A DNA stretch of 64,000 nucleotides from CAYYWP01 sp050176585 (GTDB lineage Bacteria > Desulfobacterota > Binatia > HRBIN30 > CADEER01). Where the stretch lies: assembly GCA_050176585.1 (NCBI GenBank), contig JBFXHX010000016.1:1-64000 (forward strand). Reading direction: 5' to 3'. The position numbers and the translations under genes are program-made. Positions 18,429 to 28,069 of the stretch are shown in pieces. Numbering within the stretch: position 1 is the stretch's first letter; each line of letters starts with the position of its first letter. The notes beneath the pieces are model-generated. The model did not search any database and was not told the origin of the DNA. It worked only from the letters and a program-made list of their open reading frames with translations.

Positions 18429-21400
18429 ATGGGCCAACGGGTTGCGGTGATCGCAGCATTCGCTTCGATCGCGATGTTCGCGGGGTGTGGCGGCGGCGGC
18501 GGTGGGGGCGGCGGCGGTGGCGGCGGCGGCGGGCCGACGCCGGTGCCGAATCAGGTGTGCGATTCGACCAACCGGCTCTGCATCGGCGTGGATCGCCTGG
18601 TGATCCTCACCGGGCCGAGCAATGCGACGCGCTATATCGTGACTTTGCGCAACGGCTCGCGCGCGCAAGCGGGCGTGCCGGTCACCCTGACCGGCACCGG
18701 CGCGCTGCGCATCACGCCGAGCTCGGGGCAGACGAACTCGCAGGGACAGCTCACCGGCTCCGTCGAAGGGCTCTTCGGCGCCAGTGCGACCTTGACGGCG
18801 CAGGCCGACGGCCTCTCCGTCCAGGTGCGCATGTCCGTGCAGGGCTCGCCGCCCAACACGGTCACGCCGACCACCGGCTCTGGCCCCACGCCCACGGCGA
18901 CACCGAAGGAGATCTCCGACGTCACCACCATCTACATGGAGACCGACCCGTTCACCGTCAGCTCGCAAAACGGCGGAACGGTGGACGTGTACGCGTTTGC
19001 GTTCGACCAGAACAACCGGCCGTTGAACGGCGTCAGCCTCATCTTCGACTTCAGCCCCAAGGTCGGCCGCCTGCGGCCGATCGCGACCACCACGCGCACC
19101 ATCGTTTTTCCGGACGGTTCGCGGTCCGAGGGCGTGGCGCAGGTGCAGATCGTGATTCCGCCCGGCGTCGCGGCGCCAGGCCAGATCACCGTGACCGCCC
19201 GCGCGGGGAGCGTGGAGAGCCGGGTGACGTTCACGGTCACGCCGGGCGCGGCGACCCGCCGCATCGAGACCGTGCTCGCGCAGATCAGCGACGCGACTTG
19301 CGGCACGGACGTCGGCGGCAGCCTCACCGTGCGCGCAATCGTGTTCGACGCCGACAATAACCCCGTCGACGGCGTGAACGTGCTGTTCATCACGCCCATC
19401 GGCGAGGTGATCCCGCTCGTCGGTCAGACGCGCGAGATCAACGGCCAGCCGGGCACCGCGGTCACCACGCTGCAGATCCCGCCCGGAGCGCCCGTCCTGC
19501 GCGACGACAGCGGAAATATCCTGCCGTACCCGATCACCGCGCGCGTCGGCGGCGTCGAAGGGCAGGTGAACCTGTTCGTCGTGCCGGGACGCGAGGAGTG
19601 CATCACCGGCGATCGCGGCGTTACCGATGCGGGTGAGCCGGCGAGCGCCACCGTCAGCGCGAGCCCCAACCGCATTCGCCTGCTGGGTTCGGGCTCGCGC
19701 GAGCTGAGCAGCATCGTGGTGACCGTGTTCGAGAATCAGGGCGCGCGGCTCGAGAGCGCCGAGGTCAGATTCTCCCTCTCCCCGCTGACGAGCGCAGACG
19801 GCGCCCTGCTGCTGCCGGTCAATTTGAAGGGCGGCTACTGCTCGATCGACCGGCCGCGAACGTGCGCCAACGATGACGAATGCCCACCGGGGCAGGCCTG
19901 CGAAATCGATGCGCGCTACCGCTTCACGGCATTCACCGATCGCGCCGGCAACGCGCAGATCCAGCTGCGCTCGGGCTTCGATCTCGGCACCGTGACGGTG
20001 CGCGCTGAGATTCCCTCCGCGCTCGGCGAGCAGTTCACCGAGCCCTGCACGGACCCGCGCACCCCCGGCGAGCGCTGCATCATCAGCGACGGCTTGGTCG
20101 TGACCGTGACGGCCGGGCTGCCGGGCCGACTGTCGCTGTCGGCGAACACCGCCGCCATCGACAACAACGACGGCACGCTGCTCACGACGCTCACCGCGGT
20201 GGTGACCGACAACTTCGGCAACACGGTGGAGAACGGTACGCCCGTGTCGTTCACGGTGGTGCCGTTCAATTCCGAGGACACCCAGTCGCAGCGCATCGGC
20301 ATCGTCGGCTTCCCGCTGACCAACGCGCTGCCGCCGTGTGATGTGTCGCAGTACACCGCTCAGACCGGCATTCCCGTGGTGGCGCAGCCGGGCAATGCCG
20401 TGACCTGCTTGACGTTCCCGCCCGACATGGCCGGCACGGACGTCCAGATACAGGTCGAAGCCGGGTCGATTACGGGTTTGCGCACGATCACCTTGCCCGG
20501 ATCGGTCGATGAGCTCCTGGCCGTCGCGAATCCGACGACGGTGCTGGTGACCCAAGCGCAGGCCGCCTCTTCGCTGCTCACCGTCGTCGCCCGGGACCGG
20601 AACGGCAACCCGGTGCCGAACGCGAAAATCAACTTCGAGACCCCGCTGGGCATCTTCCGCAGCGCGCCGCCGCAGTTCCTCACCAGCGCCCACACGGACG
20701 AGAACGGCGTCGCGACGGCGACGCTCACCATCCCCGCCGGCACGGCGGACGGGCGGCGCGTCGACGTACTCGTGTTCGGTGGTGGCGTGCCCCGCTCGGT
20801 CGCTCTCAACCTGCCGATCACCGTGCGGTCGACTGGACCCGATCCCTCCGCCGGCCAACCGCAGGCCATCACGCTGGAGGGCGCGGAGCCGGGGACCATC
20901 GGCGTCAAAGCGTCGGGCCGGCTCGATCAGTCGGTCGTGTCCTTCGCGGTGCGCGATCGGTTGAACGCGCCGCTCGGCGGCGTCCGTGTTCGCTTCTTCG
21001 TGAACGCCGTCGGCGGTGTTTCGATCACACCCGAAGACGTGTCGGACAACGAAGGCATCGTTCGCGCCACCGTGCTCGCTGGCACGCAGGCGACGGCGGT
21101 GCAGATCACCGCGACGATCGACCTCAACGACGACGGGCTCAATGAGGTCGTCAATCAGTTCACGCCCGTGAACGTGGTGGGCGGCGTGCCCAATGCCGAC
21201 CGCTTCAGCCTCGCGCCCGAGTTCCTCAACATCGCAGGGCGGGCGACCTTCGGCCTGCAGAACGAGATCACCGCATTCCTGAACGACCACTTCGGCAACG
21301 CCGTAGCGCCCGGCACGGTAGTCAATTTCACGACCAATGGAGCCAGCGTATTCGAGCCCCAGCACACGGATGCGGCGGGCCGCGCCGTCGTCACGCTGAT

Positions 21401-22406
21401 CAGCGAGGGCGGCGTGCCCGAGGACGGCATCGTCACCGTCCTCGGCACCACGCGCGGCGAGGAATCCTTCATCGACAGCAACGGCAACGGCGCGCGCGAT
21501 CCCGATGAGCAGTTCACGGACGTCCCCGAGCCGTTCATCGACGCGAACTTCAACGGCCGCTACGATGCGCCCGAGCCATTCACGGACGCCAACGGCAACA
21601 GCCGCTACGACTTCGGCGAGGCGTTCGAAGACGCCAACATGAACGGCCGCTACGACCTGCACGCCGCGGAGCGCTTCATCGACGTGAACGGCAACGGTCA
21701 GTGGGACGCGGCGCAATCGCCCGGTGTCTGGGATGCCAATGCGCTGCTGTTCACCTCGGTCCCGATCACTTTCTCCGCTTCGACCATCATCGACATCGAA
21801 CCGGATTCGTTCACGATCCCCGACGGCGGTTCACAGCAGTTCACGGTGTTCGTCGGCGACCGCGACTTCAATCCGCTGGTCGGCGGCTCGCAAATCAGCT
21901 TCTCGCTGGAGGGCGAGGGCGCGCAGATCTTCGGCGTGCCTGGTACGATCACCGTGCCCGACACCGAGACATTCGGAGCCATCGTGCCGGGCATCAACCA
22001 GTTCACTTTCACCGTCGTGGACACGAGCCCGGGTGAGCCGGGGACGCCGACCAACCTGGCGGTGGAGGTGACCGTCGACTCCGACAAGGGCCTCGACGGT
22101 GCCGGCGGAAATGGGTCAGCATTTGCCTCGGTTCTCGGCGTGTTGCTGCCCGCACCCGCTACGCCGACACCGGTGACCAGCGCGACCGCCACGCAGCCGC
22201 AGCCGAGCGCGACCGCGACAGAGACGGCGCCGCCCACGGCGACGCCCACCGTGCCGCCGACCGCCACGCAGACGGTAGCGCCCACGTCCACCGAAACGGC
22301 CGCGCCGACCGCGACGGACAGCATTGCGCCAACTGCAACGGAGACGGTTGCGCCGGCGGCAACGGAGACGGTTGCGCCGACGGCGACCGCGACAGCCGCA
22401 CCGTAG
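18429..22406 (+). CDS. Large Ig-like repeat lipoprotein with calcium-type DxNxNG repeats
   Basis: The 1325-residue lipoprotein has signal Cys ~18 (AMFAGC) followed by a run of Gly. The body is a series of ~100-residue invasin/Big_1-type Ig-like domains, recognisable by recurring VTLTDxxGNPVxGVxV-like strands (e.g. VVARDRNGNPVPNAKINFET split at domain edges). One domain carries a four-Cys motif (~468-492). Residues ~1011-1095 hold five tandem acidic motifs (FIDSNGNG, FIDANFNG, FTDANGNS, FEDANMNG, FIDVNGNG) that resemble calcium loops. The C-terminus is ~80 residues of Thr/Ala/Pro repeats with no anchor. GGAGG precedes the ATG at 18429. It is probably a surface or periplasmic adhesin-like protein; the ligand is unknown. 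Confidence 0.85.
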   Translation: MGQRVAVIAAFASIAMFAGCGGGGGGGGGGGGGGGPTPVPNQVCDSTNRLCIGVDRLVILTGPSNATRYIVTLRNGSRAQAGVPVTLTGTGALRITPSSGQTNSQGQLTGSVEGLFGASATLTAQADGLSVQVRMSVQGSPPNTVTPTTGSGPTPTATPKEISDVTTIYMETDPFTVSSQNGGTVDVYAFAFDQNNRPLNGVSLIFDFSPKVGRLRPIATTTRTIVFPDGSRSEGVAQVQIVIPPGVAAPGQITVTARAGSVESRVTFTVTPGAATRRIETVLAQISDATCGTDVGGSLTVRAIVFDADNNPVDGVNVLFITPIGEVIPLVGQTREINGQPGTAVTTLQIPPGAPVLRDDSGNILPYPITARVGGVEGQVNLFVVPGREECITGDRGVTDAGEPASATVSASPNRIRLLGSGSRELSSIVVTVFENQGARLESAEVRFSLSPLTSADGALLLPVNLKGGYCSIDRPRTCANDDECPPGQACEIDARYRFTAFTDRAGNAQIQLRSGFDLGTVTVRAEIPSALGEQFTEPCTDPRTPGERCIISDGLVVTVTAGLPGRLSLSANTAAIDNNDGTLLTTLTAVVTDNFGNTVENGTPVSFTVVPFNSEDTQSQRIGIVGFPLTNALPPCDVSQYTAQTGIPVVAQPGNAVTCLTFPPDMAGTDVQIQVEAGSITGLRTITLPGSVDELLAVANPTTVLVTQAQAASSLLTVVARDRNGNPVPNAKINFETPLGIFRSAPPQFLTSAHTDENGVATATLTIPAGTADGRRVDVLVFGGGVPRSVALNLPITVRSTGPDPSAGQPQAITLEGAEPGTIGVKASGRLDQSVVSFAVRDRLNAPLGGVRVRFFVNAVGGVSITPEDVSDNEGIVRATVLAGTQATAVQITATIDLNDDGLNEVVNQFTPVNVVGGVPNADRFSLAPEFLNIAGRATFGLQNEITAFLNDHFGNAVAPGTVVNFTTNGASVFEPQHTDAAGRAVVTLISEGGVPEDGIVTVLGTTRGEESFIDSNGNGARDPDEQFTDVPEPFIDANFNGRYDAPEPFTDANGNSRYDFGEAFEDANMNGRYDLHAAERFIDVNGNGQWDAAQSPGVWDANALLFTSVPITFSASTIIDIEPDSFTIPDGGSQQFTVFVGDRDFNPLVGGSQISFSLEGEGAQIFGVPGTITVPDTETFGAIVPGINQFTFTVVDTSPGEPGTPTNLAVEVTVDSDKGLDGAGGNGSAFASVLGVLLPAPATPTPVTSATATQPQPSATATETAPPTATPTVPPTATQTVAPTSTETAAPTATDSIAPTATETVAPAATETVAPTATATAAP
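21460..21718 (+). repeat. Five tandem F-x-D-x-N-x-N-G-x-Y/W-D repeats
   Basis: Within the Ig-like lipoprotein, units of about 16-22 residues repeat five times with the D-x-N-x-N-G-x-x-D pattern of EF-hand or thrombospondin-type calcium loops. The units are diverged at DNA level. Confidence 0.7.
22150..22403 (+). repeat. Thr/Ala/Pro low-complexity tail
   Basis: The end of the Ig-like lipoprotein gene encodes degenerate TxTxAPTAT repeats of about 6-8 residues. Similar linkers occur in other exported proteins here (near 42500, 47380 and 49850). Confidence 0.75.
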
Positions 22407-22710
22407 GTCTGATTCTTCACCACGGAGGCGCCGAGGCCGCTTTGCAAGTCTGCGGCCTCCGCGCCTCCGCGCTGCAGCCGTACAGTCAGTCCGCACGTCA
22501 AACGCGTCCTTGACGCAAAGCGTCACGGAGCCGCGGAAACGGCGGTACCGGCACCGCGTCGTCGTTGCGTGACGCGCTCGCATCGCGCCCGCGCCGCACC
22601 GGCGGAAGCGCCGCCGCGGCGCGCCTCTTGCTGAACCCGATGTGCGGGAACGCTGCCGAACGGCGCGGATCCCATCACGGCACGGCAGATCGGGAGAGCG
22701 GGGCGAGCAT
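22407..22710. other. Intergenic region with a long hairpin
   Basis: There is no gene in these 304 bases. The first 60 bases contain a long inverted repeat (separate entry). The rest has no recognised element except the Shine-Dalgarno-like GGAGAG before the next ATG. Confidence 0.5.
22424..22468 (+). terminator. Long imperfect hairpin after the Ig-like lipoprotein gene
   Basis: A 17-position stem with one mismatch (22424-22440 with 22452-22468) encloses an 11-base loop, 17 bases after the stop. There is no T-tract. It could be a Rho-type stop or an intergenic repeat with GGAGGCG/CGCCTCC arms. Confidence 0.45.
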
Positions 22711-25700
22711 ATGAGGCAGCGCACGGGCGGCGTTCAGACCCATTCCGGCATTTCTCACGCGGCGCGGCGCGCCGCAGCCGTCATGATGGCCGTGCTGCTG
22801 AGCGCGGTGCCGGCGTGGGCGACGGCGACGCCGACGCCGAGCAGCACGACCGATCAGGTGACCGTGCAGGTGGTCAATGCGTTGTCTGGAGCGCCCCTGC
22901 CGCGGCTGACCATTCAGGCCAAACGGCGCAATGGGGATACCTTCACGACAGTGGCATCCGCCACCACCGACGCGAACGGCAAGGCGACGGTCCGCCTGAC
23001 CGGGGTGAGCCAGGGCGTCCGCTTCGCGTTCTTCGCCACGCCCTACAACGGCGGCAACGTGCGCAGCCCGGACGTGACGGCGCCGGGCCCGTTCAAGTTC
23101 GTGGTCGGCCGCATGCCGGTCAGCGTCGTCGCGGGGGGCACCAACGCGCCCCTGACTGCGACCAAGGTGAACCTGAAAGAGAAGCTCGCCGACGGCACGG
23201 TCAAGAACATCAGCAACGGCGTCACCGACGCGAAGGGGTTGATCATCTTCGATCCCCCCGATCTCGGCACCGGGCGCGTGTTCGTCCTCGAGGCGCTCAG
23301 CCCCTGGGATGGCAGCACGAAGCGCAGCAACGAGATTCGCGACGCCGGCGGCATGACCTTCGTGGTCGGAAACGCGCCGCTCTACACGACGCTGGCCGAT
23401 GCCGTGAGCAATGCGCCGCTCGCCAATCAAGCGATCGACGCGTACGAGCGCGTCGGGGACGGCAGCCTCCAATGGCGGCGGCAGCGCACGACGAGCTCGG
23501 TAGGGCGCGCGACGTTCGACCTGGAGGGGCTCGGCAGCGGCCGCATCTACGTGCTGCGCGCCAAGCCGTTCAACGGCATGAGCTCGGATAGCGAGGAGCT
23601 GCGCGCGGCCGGCGAGCTCCTGTTCAAGGTGGGCGCGTTGAAGGTGCTGGTGGTCGCGGGCGGCACCAACCGGCCGCTGACCGCCACGCGCGTCGATGCC
23701 TACGAGCGCACCGCCGACGGCAAGCTCGTGTTCGTCAAGGGGGGCAATACCGATGCCTCGGGTGTGATCCGGTTCGATCTGCCGGGACTCGGCAGAGGCC
23801 GCACGTTCGTGCTGCGCGCCAAGAGCGCAACCGATGGGACTCTGAAGTACAGCAACGACATCACCCAGCCGGGCGCGACGACGTTCATCGTCGGCAACGC
23901 GCCGCTGCGCGTCACCGTCCTCGATGGCATCAGCCACACGCCCATGATCGGCCTTTCCGTGGCCGCCGTGGAACGCATGGCCGACGGGAGCACGCGTGAG
24001 GTGGCGTGGCGCACGACCGACGGCGCAGGGAAGATCGCGTTCGACCTCACCGGGTTGGGCAGCGGCCGTACCTATTTCCTCGCCGCGTGGCCGTTTGCGA
24101 CCGGCAAGGCGGTGAGCGACGACCTGTCCGCGCCAGGCGACTACACGTTCAAAGTGGGACTGTTGCACGTCACCGTCGTCAACGGCGCCGACGGCACCCC
24201 GTTGGCCAACAGCGCTGTCTCCGCGCTCGAGAAGCTCGCCGACGGCAAGGTTAAGTGGGTCGCCGGCGGCAAAACGGATGCGCGCGGCGTGATCCGCCTC
24301 GACCTGCCCGGGATCGGCCGCGGCAAGGTGTACGTGCTCGAGGCGAAGAGCCCCTGGGACGGCAGCAGCAAGCGCTCCGATGACATTACCGCGAATGGCA
24401 GCATCACGTTCGCGGTCGGCCGTGCGCCGCTGCGCGTGCGGGTGACGAACGCGCTCAGCGGAGATGCGGTGGTCGGCTTGAAGGTCACGGCCAACCGCCG
24501 CAACGGCGAGCGCCTCGAGTGGGTCTCGCAGCGCACCACCGATGAGAGCGGGCGGGTCGTGTTCGACCTCGATGGGCTCGGCACCGGAACGGCGTTCGTG
24601 CTCGCGGCGACGCCGTACAACGGCGGCACCGTATATAGCGATGACATCCGCGAGGCCGGTGTCTTTGAATTCCGCGTCGGCACCGTCGAGCTCACTGTGT
24701 TGAGTGGTGCGGACAACGCGCCGATGGTGGCTGCCAAGGTCACGGCATTGGCCAAGCAGGCGGCCGGCGGGTGGACCTGGGTGAAGCACGGCACCACCGA
24801 CGCTCAGGGGGGCATCCGCTTCGACCTGCCGGGCCTCGGCCGCGGCGTGACGTATGTGTTCGAGGCGCGCAGCCCCGCCGATGGCAGTACCAAGCGCAGC
24901 CAGGAGATCACCGAGCTCGGCCGGCATATTTTCAAGGTCGGCAACGCGCCGCTCGTGGTCACGTTGCAGAACGGCCTCAGTGGCCAACTGCTCCCCGGCA
25001 TCACCGTGACCGCCAATGAGAAGCTCGCCAACGGCGAGCTTCGCTGGGTGGCCTCGCGGACCAGCGATGGCAATGGTCAGGCGCGGTTCGATCTGGACGG
25101 CCTCGGCAGCGGGCGCGTCTACGTGCTCTACGCGCACGTCTATAATGGCGGCCCATCGTATACCGGGGAGATCGCGCAGACCGGAGCATACGCCTTCCGC
25201 GTCGGCACCCTCGAGGTGCGCGCGATCAGCGGCGGCACCGGCGCGCCATTGGTCGCGTACAAGGTGTCGGCATACGAGGTGCTGGCCGGCGCCGAGCCGC
25301 GCTGGGCGGCGGGCGGTACGACGGACGCGGCGGGGGTGATCCGCTTCGACCTGCCTGGCCTCGGCCAGGGCCGTATATACCGGCTGAAGGCGTCCAGTCC
25401 GATCGACGGGAGCTCCAAATCGAGCCCGGATATCACCGCCGAGGGCGCGATCGATTTCACCATCGGCAATGCGCCTCTGCGCGTCGCAGTGGTGAACGGG
25501 ATTACCGGTGCGCCATTGCCCGGCATCAAAGTCACCGCGCGCGAGGTACTGGCGAACGGCACCACCACGTGGGTGCGCGAGCGCGCCGCGGATGCCGGCG
25601 GGGTGGTGGCCTTCGATCTAGACGGGCTCGGCAGCGGGCGCCGCTATGCGCTGTACGCGCGCCCCTACAACGCCGGCAGCGTGCTCAGCGACGTCATTGC

Positions 25701-27984
25701 CGCGCCGGGCGACGTGTACTTCCGCCTCGGCACCGTGCCCGTGACGCTGATCGACGCCGACACGGATCAGCCAGTCACCGAGCGCAAGCTGATCGCGTAC
25801 GAAAAGCTGCCGAGCGGCGAGCGCGTGTGGGTGAGCGAGGGCTACACCGACGGCGCGGGCACCGTGCACTTCGATCTCGCCGGCTTGAGCCAGACGATCG
25901 CGACCCAGCTGCCGCCGCCGGGCCGCGCGGCGGAAAAAGTATACGTGTTCAAGGCGCACGACCCGTTCGGCAACGGGCGGAGGTACTACAGCGGTCTCGT
26001 GGAGCGCGAAGGTCCGCTGGTCATGCGCGTCGATCGCGATGTCGAGCAGCCGATCGACTTCACCGCACCGACGGTCGCCATTCTCAACCCGCTCAGCGGC
26101 GCCAGCGTGGACGCCGAAGGTTTCACGCTGCTCGGCACGGCCGCCGACAACGTGAGCGTCGCGAGCGTGGCCGCCACGCTGAGCGATCCGCTGAAGGGCG
26201 TGGCCAATCTGCCGGTGACGTACAATGCGGCCCAGCGGCAATGGAACGCCACCGTCTCGGGCGCGCTGCTCAGTCCGGGCGAGATTGCGACGGTGACGGT
26301 GACCGCCACCGATCTGGCCCAAAATCGGGCCAGCGCCAGCGCCTCCTTCCGCGCCAGTGCCGACGCCGCCGCGCCACAGGTGGCGATCACCTCGCACCAG
26401 AACGGCGCCACGGTGCCGCGCTCCGGCTTCCTGGTCGGTGGCATCGCCACCGACGACATTGGCGTCCGGCAGCTCATTGCCACCGTTGACGACGCGGTGC
26501 TCGGGCGCACGGTCACCCAGTCGCTGAGTATCGGCCAAGACGGCGCGTGGAGCTTCGCGGTGCTCAGTGGCCAGGTGAGCGAAGGCGCGAGCGCGACCGT
26601 GACCATCACGGCCAGTGACGCGAAGGGCAATCAGGGCACGGCGAGCGTGCAACTGCAGGTGCTCGGCGTAGACTATCTCCCCCACCACTTGCTGAATCGC
26701 ATCACCTTCGGCAGCACGCCGGAGCTGCTCACCGAAGTCCAGCGCATCGGGATCGACGCGTTCCTAGAGCAGCAGCTCGACCCGGCGTCGATCGACGACT
26801 CGGAACTCGCCTTGCGCCTCGGCGCGCCGGCGACCACGAAGGCAGAGCTGCAGCGGCAGACGCTGCTGCGCGCCATCTACAGCCGGCGCCAGCTGCTCGA
26901 GGTCCTCACGCTGTTCTGGGACAACCACTTCAACACGGACATCAACAAGCATCAGAACACCGGATACGAGGTGGCCGAGAACGCCGAATTCCGCGCGCGG
27001 GCCCTCGGCCGCTTTCGCGATCTCCTCGGCGCCAGCGCGAAGAGCCCGGCAATGTTGTTGTACTTGGACAACGCCACGAGCCAGCGGCTGGCGCCGAATG
27101 AAAACTACGCGCGCGAGCTGATGGAGCTGCACACGCTGGGCGTCGACGGCGGCTATACCCAGACCGACGTGGAGCAGGTGGCGCGTGCGTTCAGCGGCTG
27201 GACGGTGGTGAACGGGCAATTCGCCTTCGACGCGGCCAACCACGACACGGCGGCGAAGGTGGTGCTCGGGCAGGCACTGCCGGGCGGGCGCGGCATCGAG
27301 GATGGCGAGCAAGTGCTCGACATTCTCGCCGCGCATCCGTCGACCGCGCGCTTCGTCTGCACGAAGCTCTCGCAAGTGCTCGTCGCCGATGCACCGCCGG
27401 CATCGCTGGTGGAGCGCTGCGCGGGCGAATACCTCGCCACCGGCGGCCAGATCGCGGCGGTGGTGCGGATCATCGTGCGTTCGCCGGAGTTCGCGGAACC
27501 GTCGGTGTTCCGCGCGAAGGTGCGCACGCCGGTGGAGATGGCGGTGTTCTGGGCCCGCGCGCTCGGCGCGAACACCGACGCCGCGGGGCTGCACGCCACG
27601 GTCAGTGACATGGGCATGCGCTTGTTCGAGAACCCGGTGCCGATTGGCTGGTCGGAGACGGGCGATGACTGGATCAACTCCAACCTGCTGCTGCAGCGCT
27701 ACAAGCACGTCAACCGCCTGGTGCGAAACCAGATCGCGGGCACCACTGTGGATCTGCGCGGCTATTTCACCCGGAACCGCCAGGTCACCGCGGATGGCGC
27801 GGTCGGCTTCCTGCTCCAGCAACTCGTGCACGGCGAGTTCACGGAGCTCGAGTACGACACCGCGATCGGCGTGCTGACGGACGATGGCACGCTGCCCTTC
27901 TTCATCACTCAACCGGACGCCGAGACCCGCTTGCAGCAGATGGTCGGCACCGTCCTGAGCTTCCCGGGAGGGCAGTACCAGTGA
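22711..27984 (+). CDS. Giant exported protein: twelve Ig-like repeats plus DUF1800 domain
   Basis: The 1757-residue protein has an Arg-rich signal peptide ending near AVPAWA. Residues ~50-1110 are twelve repeats of ~87 residues, each built on a PLxxxxVxA..TDxxGxxxFDLxGLGxGRxYVL..SxxIxxxGxxxFxVG framework. Odd and even repeats form two subtypes. Two further Ig-like domains follow (~1113-1320), the second with ITASDAKGNQGTASV. The C-terminal ~440 residues are a DUF1800 domain, starting DYLPHHLLNRITFG and containing LFWDNHFNTDINKH and NENYARELMELHTLGVDGG. The DUF1501 partner is directly downstream. An upstream frame from 22642 is open but the signal peptide fits 22711. The enzymatic role of DUF1800 is not established. 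Confidence 0.9.
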   Translation: MRQRTGGVQTHSGISHAARRAAAVMMAVLLSAVPAWATATPTPSSTTDQVTVQVVNALSGAPLPRLTIQAKRRNGDTFTTVASATTDANGKATVRLTGVSQGVRFAFFATPYNGGNVRSPDVTAPGPFKFVVGRMPVSVVAGGTNAPLTATKVNLKEKLADGTVKNISNGVTDAKGLIIFDPPDLGTGRVFVLEALSPWDGSTKRSNEIRDAGGMTFVVGNAPLYTTLADAVSNAPLANQAIDAYERVGDGSLQWRRQRTTSSVGRATFDLEGLGSGRIYVLRAKPFNGMSSDSEELRAAGELLFKVGALKVLVVAGGTNRPLTATRVDAYERTADGKLVFVKGGNTDASGVIRFDLPGLGRGRTFVLRAKSATDGTLKYSNDITQPGATTFIVGNAPLRVTVLDGISHTPMIGLSVAAVERMADGSTREVAWRTTDGAGKIAFDLTGLGSGRTYFLAAWPFATGKAVSDDLSAPGDYTFKVGLLHVTVVNGADGTPLANSAVSALEKLADGKVKWVAGGKTDARGVIRLDLPGIGRGKVYVLEAKSPWDGSSKRSDDITANGSITFAVGRAPLRVRVTNALSGDAVVGLKVTANRRNGERLEWVSQRTTDESGRVVFDLDGLGTGTAFVLAATPYNGGTVYSDDIREAGVFEFRVGTVELTVLSGADNAPMVAAKVTALAKQAAGGWTWVKHGTTDAQGGIRFDLPGLGRGVTYVFEARSPADGSTKRSQEITELGRHIFKVGNAPLVVTLQNGLSGQLLPGITVTANEKLANGELRWVASRTSDGNGQARFDLDGLGSGRVYVLYAHVYNGGPSYTGEIAQTGAYAFRVGTLEVRAISGGTGAPLVAYKVSAYEVLAGAEPRWAAGGTTDAAGVIRFDLPGLGQGRIYRLKASSPIDGSSKSSPDITAEGAIDFTIGNAPLRVAVVNGITGAPLPGIKVTAREVLANGTTTWVRERAADAGGVVAFDLDGLGSGRRYALYARPYNAGSVLSDVIAAPGDVYFRLGTVPVTLIDADTDQPVTERKLIAYEKLPSGERVWVSEGYTDGAGTVHFDLAGLSQTIATQLPPPGRAAEKVYVFKAHDPFGNGRRYYSGLVEREGPLVMRVDRDVEQPIDFTAPTVAILNPLSGASVDAEGFTLLGTAADNVSVASVAATLSDPLKGVANLPVTYNAAQRQWNATVSGALLSPGEIATVTVTATDLAQNRASASASFRASADAAAPQVAITSHQNGATVPRSGFLVGGIATDDIGVRQLIATVDDAVLGRTVTQSLSIGQDGAWSFAVLSGQVSEGASATVTITASDAKGNQGTASVQLQVLGVDYLPHHLLNRITFGSTPELLTEVQRIGIDAFLEQQLDPASIDDSELALRLGAPATTKAELQRQTLLRAIYSRRQLLEVLTLFWDNHFNTDINKHQNTGYEVAENAEFRARALGRFRDLLGASAKSPAMLLYLDNATSQRLAPNENYARELMELHTLGVDGGYTQTDVEQVARAFSGWTVVNGQFAFDAANHDTAAKVVLGQALPGGRGIEDGEQVLDILAAHPSTARFVCTKLSQVLVADAPPASLVERCAGEYLATGGQIAAVVRIIVRSPEFAEPSVFRAKVRTPVEMAVFWARALGANTDAAGLHATVSDMGMRLFENPVPIGWSETGDDWINSNLLLQRYKHVNRLVRNQIAGTTVDLRGYFTRNRQVTADGAVGFLLQQLVHGEFTELEYDTAIGVLTDDGTLPFFITQPDAETRLQQMVGTVLSFPGGQYQ
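22858..26037 (+). repeat. Twelve-unit protein repeat array with dimeric period
   Basis: Each unit is about 260 bases and encodes ~87 residues. Subtype A begins like VRVTNALSGxxxxGLxVTA and contains NGG before the SDDI segment. Subtype B begins like VVxGGTNAPLxAxxVxA and contains DGSxKRS. A and B alternate, so the higher-order period is ~174 residues, repeated six times. DNA identity is moderate. Confidence 0.85.
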
Positions 27985-28069
27985 CCGGCAGCGCGGGACG
28001 CACCCCGATGCGAACTGGACCGCGCGGCGCGATTGCACCTTCTCACGAAAGCACCGAGCGAGCACACTC

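Noticed and set aside
17547..21716. 1389-codon minus-strand open frame
   Set aside because: It is antisense to the two lipoprotein genes, with no ribosome site or family similarity.
22675..25137. 820-codon minus-strand open frame
   Set aside because: It is a shadow of the repeat array, and its own repetition only mirrors the sense repeats.
22858..26037. CRISPR or DNA satellite
   Set aside because: The periodicity is at protein level with ~260-base diverged units; no short identical repeats or spacers.
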